Made by a program: the position numbers and the translations under genes | Notes under the pieces: generated by a model | What the model was told of the DNA's origin: nothing | The model's input: the letters and a program-made list of their open reading frames with translations, nothing else | The model's database searches: none | Shown here: piece by piece, positions 53,979-61,639 of the stretch | How the letters are laid out: each line of letters starts with the position of its first letter | Position numbering within the stretch: the first letter of the stretch is position 1 | Assembly: GCA_031277805.1 (NCBI GenBank) | Contig: JAITLR010000027.1 | Span: 124,001 to 188,000, forward strand | Source: Comamonas sp. | Lineage (GTDB): Bacteria > Pseudomonadota > Gammaproteobacteria > Burkholderiales > Burkholderiaceae_C | DNA length: 64,000 nt | Direction of reading: 5' to 3'

Positions 53979-54608
53979 ATGAGCAACAAGCCTTATATCC
54001 GTCTCGACAAGGACAACGCTGCCGTGCTGCTGGTGGACCACCAGACCGGTCTGCTGTCCCTGGTGCGTGACATCGACCCCGACAAGTTCAAGAACAATGT
54101 GCTGGCGCTGGCCGATATGGCCGAGTATTTCAAGCTGCCGACCATTCTGACCACCAGCTTCGAGAACGGCCCCAACGGCCCGCTGGTGCCCGAGCTCAAG
54201 GAAAAATTCCCCACGGCACCCTATATCGCACGCCCCGGCCAGATCAATGCCTGGGACAACGAGGACTTCGTCAAGGCCGTCAAGGCCACGGGCAAGAAGC
54301 AGCTCATCGTCGCCGGTGTGGTGACCGAAGTCTGCGTGGCCTTCCCCGTGCTGTCGGCCCTGGCCGAAGGCTTTGAGGTGTTCGTGATTGCCGATGCCTC
54401 GGGCACCTTCAACTCCATGACCCAGCAGGCCGCCTGGAGCCGCATGGAGCAGGCCGGTGCCCAGCTCATGACCTGGTTCGGCGCGGCCTGCGAGCTGCAT
54501 CGCGACTGGCGCAATGACATCGAGGGCCTGGGAACGCTGTTCTCCAACCACATCCCCGACTACCGCAACCTGATGAACAGCTACAGCACACTGACGGCTG
54601 GCAAATAA
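53979..54608 (+). CDS. Isochorismatase-like hydrolase (YcaC type), second copy
   Basis: A 209-residue paralog of the preceding gene, 33 bp downstream. Triad: Asp in VLLVDHQTGLL (about 17), Lys in ATGKKQLIVAG and Cys in VVTEVCVAFP (about 117). The shared segment GQINAWDNEDFVKAVKATG shows a tandem duplication followed by divergence, mainly at the C-terminus. AAGGAG before ATG. It is closed by a strong terminator. Confidence 0.88.
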   Translation: MSNKPYIRLDKDNAAVLLVDHQTGLLSLVRDIDPDKFKNNVLALADMAEYFKLPTILTTSFENGPNGPLVPELKEKFPTAPYIARPGQINAWDNEDFVKAVKATGKKQLIVAGVVTEVCVAFPVLSALAEGFEVFVIADASGTFNSMTQQAAWSRMEQAGAQLMTWFGAACELHRDWRNDIEGLGTLFSNHIPDYRNLMNSYSTLTAGK

Positions 54609-54631
54609 GCGGTCGTGAGCCTAGGCAAAGA

Positions 54632-54664
54632 AGCCCGCAAGCTGCTGCAGCCTGCGGGCTTTTT
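54632..54664 (+). terminator. Terminator of the isochorismatase pair
   Basis: AGCCCGCA (54632-54639) pairs with TGCGGGCT (54653-54660), followed by TTTT. A copy of the dispersed AGCTT...AAGCGCTTG repeat follows at 54678-54716. Confidence 0.85.
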
Positions 54665-54712
54665 GATGAATTCTTCTGTTTTGATAGCTTGAAGCGCTTG
54701 ATCTATAAGCGT

Positions 54713-55117
54713 TCAGGCCACTTTTTGCTTTGAATCTACCGTGCAGCCAATCATTGCCGCTGCACATGCATCGTCATGCAGCTCGCCGGTCGATTCATGG
54801 CGGCTGGCGTACTGAACGCCCCAGTTGCGCATGGCAATCAGCACCGGCTGCAGGCTGTGGCCCAGTTCGGTCAGCTCATAGTCCACGCGCGGCGGTACTT
54901 CTGCGTGAACGGTGCGCAGCACAATGCCGGCTTCTTCCAGCTCACGCAGCTGCAGCGTCAACATGCGCTGGGTGATTCCGCCTATGGTGCGCCCCAGCTC
55001 GCTGAAGCGCTTTTTGCCAGGCAGCAGATGGAACAGGATGACGGGTTTCCAGGTGCCGCCCATCACGGACAGGGTCACCTCCACGGCGCAGCCGCTTTTG
55101 CTGTTCAGTCGCTTCAT
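54713..55117 (-). CDS. HxlR family transcriptional regulator
   Basis: A 134-residue winged-helix regulator. SGCAVEVTLSVMGGTWKPVI (about 7-26) carries the family's conserved Cys and GKWK-like motif, then KRFSELGRTIGGITQRML and LTELGHSL. Such proteins often sense aldehydes, quinones or redox state through the N-terminal Cys. The ATG at 55117 lies five to six bases after GGAG. It is divergent from the alcohol dehydrogenase gene, which it very likely controls. Confidence 0.92.
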   Translation of the reverse strand: MKRLNSKSGCAVEVTLSVMGGTWKPVILFHLLPGKKRFSELGRTIGGITQRMLTLQLRELEEAGIVLRTVHAEVPPRVDYELTELGHSLQPVLIAMRNWGVQYASRHESTGELHDDACAAAMIGCTVDSKQKVA

Positions 55118-55286
55118 CATCACTCCGTTTTCTGGACTGGCCTGGGGCCTGTAGCCTAGCCGCAAAGCCACTGTTGATTCAATACTTCCCTTTTTAATAC
55201 TACGGCACAAATATGTTGGTTCTGGTGGATTGCGCCCTAGGCCTGCAAGATGGCGGCTGTTCGCATTTTCACGACCAAGGATTGCT

Positions 55287-56294
55287 ATGAAAGCCATGCA
55301 ACTTGCCGCCCCTGGCGGCCTGGACAACCTGAAACTGGTAGAGCTTCCCGCAGCCGCTGCGCCTGAAGCTGGTCAGATCCAGGTGCGCATTCACGCCAGC
55401 TCGCTCAACTATCACGACCTTGGCGTGGTCTCACGCCCCGGTGCTGCCGCCGACGGCCGCATTCCCATGGCCGATGGCGCGGGCGTGGTCACTGCCGTCG
55501 GCGCGGGTGTGACCGAATTCGCCGTGGGCGATGCGGTGGTTTCCACCTTTTTCCCGCAATGGATTGCAGGCCGCAACGTGCCTACCGACTTCCAGCTCGT
55601 GCCCGGCGACGGTGTGGACGGTTTCGCCCGTGAATCCGTCACCTTGCCCGCCACCAGCTTCACCCACGCCCCCAAGGGCTGGAGCCACGCCGAAGCCGCC
55701 ACGCTGACCACCGCTGGCCTCACGGCCTGGCGTGCCCTGGTCGTGGACGGCGGTATTCAGGCTGGCGACACCGTGCTGGTGCTGGGCACGGGCGGTGTCT
55801 CCATCTTCGCGCTGCAAATGGCCAAGAGCATGGGCGCGAAAGTCATTGCCACCACCTCCAGCGCGGCCAAGGCAGAACGGCTGCAGGCCCTGGGGGCCGA
55901 TGTGGTCATCAACTACAAGGACACTTCCGAATGGGGTGACGCCGTGCTGGCCGCCACCGGCGGGCGCGGTGCCGACATCGTGGTCGAAGTCGGCGGCCCG
56001 GGCACCTTGCCTGAGTCCATCCGCGCTTGCGCGCCCGGCGGCCATATCGCGCTGATCGGCGTGCTCACCGGCATCGCGGGTGCCGTGCCCACGCTGGAGC
56101 TGATGCGCAAGCAGCAAATCCTCAAAGGCCTGATCGTCGGCAGCCGCGAGCAGCAGCAGGACATGGTGCGCGCGTTGGACCTGTTTGGCTGGAAGCCCGT
56201 GATCGACAGCCGCTACCCGCTGGAGCGCATGGCCGATGCCTTTCTGCATCAGCGCTCGGCCCAGCATTTCGGCAAGATCTGCCTGGAATATTGA
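55287..56294 (+). CDS. Zinc-type alcohol dehydrogenase/quinone reductase (MDR)
   Basis: A 335-residue medium-chain dehydrogenase. The GroES-like part (about 20-130) shows NYHDLGV and DGAGVVTAVGAGV; the nucleotide fold is VLGTGGVSIFALQMAKSMGA (about 166-185). The structural zinc cysteines are not evident, so a zinc-free NAD(P)H:quinone-type activity is possible. AAGGA before the ATG at 55287. Divergent from the HxlR regulator, a common detoxification pair. A 14-bp-stem terminator follows. Confidence 0.9.
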   Translation: MKAMQLAAPGGLDNLKLVELPAAAAPEAGQIQVRIHASSLNYHDLGVVSRPGAAADGRIPMADGAGVVTAVGAGVTEFAVGDAVVSTFFPQWIAGRNVPTDFQLVPGDGVDGFARESVTLPATSFTHAPKGWSHAEAATLTTAGLTAWRALVVDGGIQAGDTVLVLGTGGVSIFALQMAKSMGAKVIATTSSAAKAERLQALGADVVINYKDTSEWGDAVLAATGGRGADIVVEVGGPGTLPESIRACAPGGHIALIGVLTGIAGAVPTLELMRKQQILKGLIVGSREQQQDMVRALDLFGWKPVIDSRYPLERMADAFLHQRSAQHFGKICLEY

Positions 56295-56331
56295 TAGCTG
56301 ATGGCGCTTTCTGCGCCTTGATTTGAAGCGA

Positions 56332-56375
56332 ATCGGGCATGTGATTCTTGTAGGATCACATGCCCGATCTGTTTT
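56332..56375 (+). terminator. Strong terminator after the alcohol dehydrogenase
   Basis: ATCGGGCATGTGAT (56332-56345) pairs perfectly with ATCACATGCCCGAT (56355-56368), followed by CTGTTTT. The rest of 56295-56603 shows a dispersed-repeat fragment (56291-56330) and no gene. Confidence 0.9.
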
Positions 56376-56603
56376 CAGGAAATGAGCCGAAGCCCGGTTT
56401 CTGGCATATGCCGGAAGAAAAAGGCCTGAGACCTGAGATAAAGGTTCTGGAAGTAAATCCCTGAGCTACCCAAAATAAATGCAAACCCGTATCTCGCCAA
56501 TGTGAGCGACAGCTTTTATCGTCTTTGCAAGATTCAGAAAGGGTTCATCGGCTATAAACACTTCATTCTTGAAACAAGAAGATACATGTAAGAGGTGGAG
56601 GCA

Positions 56604-58409
56604 ATGGCGGTATTAATACCCGCGCTCGGCAGTTGCGCGGGGCGGATGACCAGCGGAGAAAAACGGCTGGCAGAACGTTTGCAGCAAAAACTCGAAAACG
56701 ATTATTTGCTGTGGTGGGATGTGCCGATTGGCCCCAAGCAGACGCGGCCCGATTTTGTGGTGGTGCACCCGCGCCGGGGTGCGCTGATTCTGGAAACCAA
56801 GGATTGGCATCTGGAAACCATTTGCAAGGCCACGCGTGAATATTTCGAGATTCTCGACAGCGGTACCGGCCAGCCCAAGGTGGTGATGAGCCCGCTGCAG
56901 CAGGCACGTCACTGCGCCATTCAGGTCATCAACGCACTGGAGCGCGATCCGCAACTGGTGCAGGGCGAAGGCCCGCACCAAGGCAAACTGGCTTTTCCCT
57001 GGGGCCATGGCGTGGTCTTCACCCGAATCACGCGCAAGCAGTTTGATGCGGCGGGCCTGGGCGATGCATTGCCCGGCCACCTGGTCATCTGCCAGGACGA
57101 AATGGTCGAAGCTGTGGACGCTGAAGCCTTTCAGCAGCGGCTGTGGAATATGTTCCCCCACAGCTTTGGGCGTGCCATCAGCCTGCCTCAGCTGGATCGC
57201 ATCCGTTGGATTCTTTTTCCTGAAATTCGCGTGCCTCAGCAGCAAAACCTGTTTGGCGAAGAGGTGCATGACGAGGAAGACCTGCCCGACATCATGCGCG
57301 TCATGGACCTGCAGCAAGAGCAACTGGCACGCAGCCTGGGCGACGGCCACCGCGTCATCCATGGCGTGGCGGGCTCGGGCAAGACCATGATCCTCGGCTA
57401 CCGCGCCGAGCATCTGGCGCAGACCCAGACTGCGGACAGCAAGCCGATTCTTGTGCTTTGCTACAACGAGCCGCTGGCCGTGAAACTGGCCGCAGGCATG
57501 GCGGCCAAAGGACTGTCCGAACGTGTGCATGTCGTGCACTGGGACAAATGGACGCGTGCGCAACTCACCGCCTACAACCTCTACACGCTAGAGCTGGATG
57601 CGCTGCATGTAAGCAAGAAATTTGACGAGATTGCGCGCAGTGTCATCAAGGGCGTGGATGACAAGCACATTCCGGCAGGCCAGTACCACGCCGTGCTGAT
57701 CGACGAAGGCCACGACTTTGCGCCCGAATGGCTGCGCCTGGTCACGCAGATGGTGGACCCCAGCACCAACAGCCTGCTGCTGCTCTATGACGACGCGCAA
57801 AGCATTTACGACCGGGGTCAGAAGCGCAACTTCAGCCTCAAAAGCGTGGGCATACAGGCGCCCGGTCGCACCACCATCCTCAAGATCAACTACCGCAACA
57901 CGCGCCAGATTCTGCAACTGGCCCACCGCGTGGCGGGCGACATGCTCACGCCCGAAGACGCCAAGGACGAAGACGGCATCCCGCTCTTGAAGCCCCTGAG
58001 CTGTGGCCGCGAAGGCCCAGAGCCCATCGTCATCGACCTGCCCACCTTGCCCGCCCGCGCAGGCCGCGTGGCAGACCTGCTGGCCGACCAGCATGCCCAA
58101 GGCCATGCCTGGGGCGAAATGGCCGTGCTATGCCGGCACAAGGACGAAATGCTGGTCTGCGCCGATGCCCTGCGCCGCAAAGGCTTGCCTTACCGCGTGC
58201 GCCAGAAGTCCGGCGACTTCAAACCCGAACACGATTCCATCAAGGTCATGACCATGCATGCGAGCAAAGGGCTGGAATGGCCTGTTGTCGCTGTTGTTAC
58301 TTCGGAGGAAGAGCGCAAGGCGAGGGATGTGAAGAAGGATGGGACGTTGGAGGCTCGGTTGGTTTATGTGGCTTCGACGCGAGCAACTGGTCTGGCAATT
58401 TCCGCTTGA
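56604..58409 (+). CDS. NERD-domain UvrD/REP-like superfamily 1 helicase
   Basis: About 601 residues. N-terminal nuclease-related domain: RPDFVVVHPRRGALILETKDW (about 46-66, shown in part) matches the D...ExK core of NERD nucleases. Helicase motifs: Walker A GVAGSGKT (about 250), Walker B VLIDEGHDF, LYDDAQSIYD, YRNTRQI, and motif V/VI VMTMHASKGLEW and RLVYVASTRAT. It stops only seven residues after that last motif, shorter than usual, and codon choice shifts in the last about 45 codons. Start 56604 follows GGAGG; GTG 56595 is the alternative. The next gene begins 19 bp later. Confidence 0.85.
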   Translation: MAVLIPALGSCAGRMTSGEKRLAERLQQKLENDYLLWWDVPIGPKQTRPDFVVVHPRRGALILETKDWHLETICKATREYFEILDSGTGQPKVVMSPLQQARHCAIQVINALERDPQLVQGEGPHQGKLAFPWGHGVVFTRITRKQFDAAGLGDALPGHLVICQDEMVEAVDAEAFQQRLWNMFPHSFGRAISLPQLDRIRWILFPEIRVPQQQNLFGEEVHDEEDLPDIMRVMDLQQEQLARSLGDGHRVIHGVAGSGKTMILGYRAEHLAQTQTADSKPILVLCYNEPLAVKLAAGMAAKGLSERVHVVHWDKWTRAQLTAYNLYTLELDALHVSKKFDEIARSVIKGVDDKHIPAGQYHAVLIDEGHDFAPEWLRLVTQMVDPSTNSLLLLYDDAQSIYDRGQKRNFSLKSVGIQAPGRTTILKINYRNTRQILQLAHRVAGDMLTPEDAKDEDGIPLLKPLSCGREGPEPIVIDLPTLPARAGRVADLLADQHAQGHAWGEMAVLCRHKDEMLVCADALRRKGLPYRVRQKSGDFKPEHDSIKVMTMHASKGLEWPVVAVVTSEEERKARDVKKDGTLEARLVYVASTRATGLAISA

Positions 58410-58428
58410 TTTAGAAAGTTTTCCGTAA

Positions 58429-59049
58429 ATGGCAGAAATTATTGATTTGGTTAATGGCAATAATATTTTGTATTCATTGATTGCAGGTGTTTTATCGACA
58501 ATCATTGCTGGATTTATTTTTTTCTTATTTAAAGATGCTGTTTTTAAAAAGCCAGATTTTAGTGGAAGATTTTTTCTTAAAGTTATTGTTTATGATTCAA
58601 CTCTGAATCCGTACAAAGGAATGGAATTGCATTTTTTAGTACATATTGCCCCAAAAGGAAATGAATTTATAGGTGGGGGCGAACGAATATATGAAGATTC
58701 GTCGCTGGGAAAAAATTTTCCTCATATTATTCATTACATGGGAGATAGTAAAATTCCCATGAAAATTAACGGAGAATATAGTAAAAGGATTTTTTTGAAA
58801 GATGATTTTATTTTAATGTGCGAGATAACATCAAAAGATAGAATTTCTCATATGGTAGTTAATTTTAAAGTGCCGTTTTTTTATGACTTGAAAGATTTTT
58901 CTTTGCTTGAGGGGACTTTTACATGGAGTGTCGCAAACAAGAGTGGCGTAGCATATTTGAGTACTTCCATGTTTAATCAAAAGGAGGCAACTCATGGAAA
59001 GTTGGCTGTAGATAAGGGGCTTTCTAAGTGCAAAGAAATCTCGCCATAA
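58429..59049 (+). CDS. Unknown membrane-anchored beta-rich protein (AT-rich islet)
   Basis: A 206-residue protein with no family I can name. One N-terminal membrane helix (about 13-35, ILYSLIAGVLSTIIAGFIFF) is followed by a lysine-rich stop and then a domain of alternating hydrophobic strands and turns (FSGRFFLKVIVYD, IGGGERIYED, TFTWSVANKSGVAYLS near 168). The strand-rich, single-domain look suggests a lipocalin-like or Cap15-like barrel, but this is impression only. DNA is strongly AT-rich, unlike all flanking genes, indicating transfer. It overlaps the next gene by 22 bases. Confidence 0.7.
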   Translation: MAEIIDLVNGNNILYSLIAGVLSTIIAGFIFFLFKDAVFKKPDFSGRFFLKVIVYDSTLNPYKGMELHFLVHIAPKGNEFIGGGERIYEDSSLGKNFPHIIHYMGDSKIPMKINGEYSKRIFLKDDFILMCEITSKDRISHMVVNFKVPFFYDLKDFSLLEGTFTWSVANKSGVAYLSTSMFNQKEATHGKLAVDKGLSKCKEISP

Positions 59050-59654
59050 ATCTGCTTTATTTTCCTTTTAGTGTGTTCTTTTATTTGTTTGCAATTGCTT
59101 TACTGAAAATTCATAGACGATTTGAGATTGATTTTCAAATTCTTGAGAAAAATATAAGAAATTCAGAGCTTTGTGAAGGAAAAATAGAATTTGTGAATAA
59201 ATTAATTCTCGCGGAAGATCATAGGTTTTTAAGCCATTTTGGAGTTGATTTCATAGCAATGTCGAGGGCCATTTATTCAACAAAAATAAAAGGAGTTTTT
59301 CAAGGGGCTAGCACAATAGAGCAGCAATTAACTCGAACTATAACTGCAAGGTATGAAAGAACTTTGAGAAGAAAGTTGCGAGAGCAATTGTTGGCTGTTT
59401 TGATTTCTAGAAAATTCTGTAAGTATTTGATCGCTCAATGTTATCTTGAAAATGCATATTTTGGTCACGGAATTAAGGGGATGGGGATGGCCCTGAGGAC
59501 TTTGGATAATAATGAGTGCGATGATTTTTGTGAGTTTTTAGTATCTTTGCTTAAATATCCAAAACCTAAATTTTATAGTAATGAGTGGGATGAGAAAATA
59601 AAAAATAGAATCTCATATATTAAAAAAAGATATATTAAATACTGCTGTCAATAG
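59028..59654 (+). CDS. Stand-alone GT51 peptidoglycan glycosyltransferase (AT-rich islet)
   Basis: A 208-residue monofunctional transglycosylase. Membrane anchor at about 8-27; motif 1 EDHRFLSHFG (63-72) with catalytic Glu63; motif 2 QGASTIEQQLTR (92-103); motif 3 RRKLRE (114-119); motif 4 YLENAYFGHG; motif 5 SLLKYPKP. All five GT51 motifs are present, so it should polymerise lipid II. It is not like the GC-rich host PBP in this window. GTG start at 59028 with AGGGG nine bases upstream, overlapping the upstream gene by 22 bases. AT-rich and foreign-looking. Confidence 0.82.
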   Translation: MQRNLAINLLYFPFSVFFYLFAIALLKIHRRFEIDFQILEKNIRNSELCEGKIEFVNKLILAEDHRFLSHFGVDFIAMSRAIYSTKIKGVFQGASTIEQQLTRTITARYERTLRRKLREQLLAVLISRKFCKYLIAQCYLENAYFGHGIKGMGMALRTLDNNECDDFCEFLVSLLKYPKPKFYSNEWDEKIKNRISYIKKRYIKYCCQ

Positions 59655-59704
59655 CTCATGGTGTATCAATTTTGAGACTGTTAGCTGGCCTATTTTCTGC
59701 TGAC

Positions 59705-60305
59705 AGAAAGTAGGCAAAGAGCCGGCCCTTACTGCCCCGGTCCCTACGTTTCGCTATGGCAAACCTGCGCCGTCAATTTCTTTTGGCTGTACGGTAAAAC
59801 TCACTTCGAGCTTCGCACTCCGTTCAAACACGTTGCCGTAAAAGTGATGACGAGGCAGTTGCACTCTGCGGTGCAACTGCGCGCCACAAGAGGCTGCCGT
59901 CACAGACGTGGGCACAAGGGGCAATACTGGGAGCCAACAGCCAGATAGTTTCTTTGTATTTCTGAGAGCTGTTACCGCAGTCTGAATAAGCGCTAGAGGC
60001 TAATTTCGTCATAACTCTCGCAGGCCACCCGCACCCGTTCCACCCGTCTGGCTGCGCCTGCGGCACGCTGTTCGGGCTGCGGGCATTGGCACCGGAGAGT
60101 GCCAATGCATCGTGATCTGACTTGCGGCAACGTGTTTGAGCGGAGTGCGTCAGCACGCAGCGAGTTTTGCCGCACCGCAGACTGAATGGCGTGACGCAGG
60201 TTTGCCCGGAGCGAAGCGCAGGGACGCAGACAATCGGGTAGTGTTCTTTGCTTACTTTCTTGCACGAGCAAGAAAGTGAGTCGTCCGCCGGGGCGAAATC
60301 CCGGC
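59705..60305 (+). repeat. Large nested inverted-repeat, probably structured non-coding element
   Basis: Four arm pairs nest in order: 59705-59719 with 60246-60260, 59740-59769 with 60195-60225, 59793-59808 with 60156-60171, and 59815-59838 with 60125-60148. The innermost has 24 of 24 pairs when G-U is allowed on the plus-strand RNA. Local 10-bp hairpins lie at 59855-59880, 60083-60108 and 60254-60277 (the last competes with the outer arm). No credible ORF. Fills most of the 59655-60481 gap. Confidence 0.7.
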
Positions 60306-60423
60306 CTCTGCCCCCAGCAGAAAGCAAGATGAATTTTGATAGCTGCCTACGCTTGATAGATAAGGGAAAGAGGCACATTTGACTCAAACCTACAGTCGCG
60401 CAGCAACCCAACAGAGCACCCAT

Positions 60424-60459
60424 AAAAAATGCCACCCAGCAATCTGAGTGGCATTTTTT
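60424..60459. terminator. Bidirectional terminator beside the HPF-family gene
   Basis: AAAAAATGCCAC (60424-60435) pairs perfectly with GTGGCATTTTTT (60448-60459). It ends the minus-strand gene at 60482 and blocks read-through from the AT-rich islet. Confidence 0.9.
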
Positions 60460-60481
60460 GAGAGTGTACTAACGAAGGCCA

Positions 60482-60859
60482 TCAAGCCGTCGCGGCATTC
60501 TCCGCACTGGGGTCATCCACACCCCTCACGCTTTCGCGCAGATTCTTGTCCTTGAGCTTGCCCAAGTCTGTTTCCACAGCACGTTTGAGCTTGTCGATGG
60601 CCGCGCTAAAGGCCTCCTTGACCTTTTCCGCTTCGGCGTTAACCGCAATGGGCGGTCGGCCCGTGGCTCGTGTTTCCAGTACGCAGCGTTTGCCCGGGCC
60701 TCCGGTGGATTTGAGGGCATCGACTCCTGTGAGGAAGACCTCCACACGCACCACGTATTCCTTCAGGCGGGCCAATTTGCTATTGATCTCCTCCTGTGCC
60801 CATTGCGCCAGAGACTCACCACCCTGGATGGAATCGTCGGCATGAACCTGTACTTGCAT
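60482..60859 (-). CDS. HPF/RaiA family ribosome-associated protein
   Basis: A 125-residue ribosome hibernation/translation-inhibitor family protein. It begins MQVQVHADDS, has the central strand RVEVFLTG and the TRATGRPPIAV segment typical of the short HPF/YfiA fold, then a helix EKVKEAFSAAIDKLKRAVE and a short acidic tail. Such proteins bind idle 30S subunits. AGGAGG seven bases before the ATG at 60859 makes the start clear; the longer frame to 60949 is rejected. The 325 bp upstream hold no gene. Confidence 0.82.
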   Translation of the reverse strand: MQVQVHADDSIQGGESLAQWAQEEINSKLARLKEYVVRVEVFLTGVDALKSTGGPGKRCVLETRATGRPPIAVNAEAEKVKEAFSAAIDKLKRAVETDLGKLKDKNLRESVRGVDDPSAENAATA

Positions 60860-61140
60860 GCAAATCCTCCTAGTCACCAAATGCCGCACCACTGCGGCGA
60901 AAGAGTTGTCGGGGTACCCTGAAGCGCGTGGCCGAGGAGAGTTGGTCACGCACTCTTGATCGGGTCAGACCATCGTAACGCCAGAATTAGGCCCTGCACA
61001 TCAGGAGTTGTTACGTTAGTTGACCCGAGGGGCTTTTGATCATTGTGCGCAGCCATGGCGCCACTCCAAGCCTGATCTGTCCTCTGAGGGCCTCTTATCT
61101 GCAGGCAGCTTGAGGCAGAGCAAGTCGAGCAGGATGCGGT

Positions 61141-61173
61141 GGTCAGTGCGGACGCTTTTTTGCCGCACTGACC
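61141..61173 (-). terminator. Hairpin after exbD
   Basis: GGTCAGTGCGG (61141-61151) pairs perfectly with CCGCACTGACC (61163-61173), 12 bp past the exbD stop on the minus strand. It lacks a trailing T-run (the T-run is in the loop), so it may stabilise the 3' end more than terminate. Nothing else is seen in 60860-61184. Confidence 0.5.
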
Positions 61174-61184
61174 GTCAGTCACTG

Positions 61185-61628
61185 TCAGCGTGCGGGAGCC
61201 TTGGGCAGTGGATCGGTGACAAAGCCGATGCGTGTCAGGCCTGCTGTGTGGGCCCAACCCATGATTTGCACGACGCGGCCGTAGGGGACGCTGGTGTCGG
61301 CGCGCAGCTGGACTTCGGCCTGCGGGTTGCGCTGGCCCAGGCTTTGCAGTTGCTGCTGCACGGCAGCGTCATCACGGGCGGCTCCTTGCAGCCAGATTTC
61401 ACCCTGCGGGCTGACTTCCAGCATCAGCATGTCGCCTTGGGCGACCTGGGTTTGCGGTGTGGCGGCCTGGGCCTTGGGCAACTGCACGCGCAGGCTGGCG
61501 GCGAGCATGGGCGCGGCGAGGATGAAGATGACGACCAGCACCAGCATCACGTCCACCAGAGGGGTGACGTTGATACTGTTGATGGGGGCATCGCTGCGGG
61601 TGCGGCTGCTCATGCGTCCGAATGACAT
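61185..61628 (-). CDS. exbD: ExbD/TolR family biopolymer transporter
   Basis: A 147-residue inner-membrane protein with one helix near the N-terminus (SINVTPLVDVMLVLVVIFI, Asp in the membrane entrance) and a periplasmic domain ending in GWAHTAGLTRIGFV. With ExbB it forms the proton channel that energises TonB for iron-siderophore and other uptake, or the Tol equivalent. No TonB gene is in the window, so assignment to ExbD over TolR rests on the neighbouring genes dapB and bamE, next to which fur/iron genes often occur. Confidence 0.88.
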   Translation of the reverse strand: MSFGRMSSRTRSDAPINSINVTPLVDVMLVLVVIFILAAPMLAASLRVQLPKAQAATPQTQVAQGDMLMLEVSPQGEIWLQGAARDDAAVQQQLQSLGQRNPQAEVQLRADTSVPYGRVVQIMGWAHTAGLTRIGFVTDPLPKAPAR

Positions 61629-61639
61629 GGCGGTTCCGC

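Noticed and set aside
59705-60305. CRISPR array or IS element as explanation of the repeats after the AT-rich islet
   Set aside because: Repeats are single mirrored arms, not direct repeats with spacers, and there is no transposase gene.
59824-60435. Minus-strand ORF of 203 residues in the nested inverted repeat
   Set aside because: Composition follows the repeat arms, no domain and no ribosome site; the region is better explained as non-coding structure.
60860-61184. tRNA or small gene in the gap upstream of the HPF-family gene
   Set aside because: No cloverleaf or convincing ORF; only a hairpin next to the exbD stop is visible.
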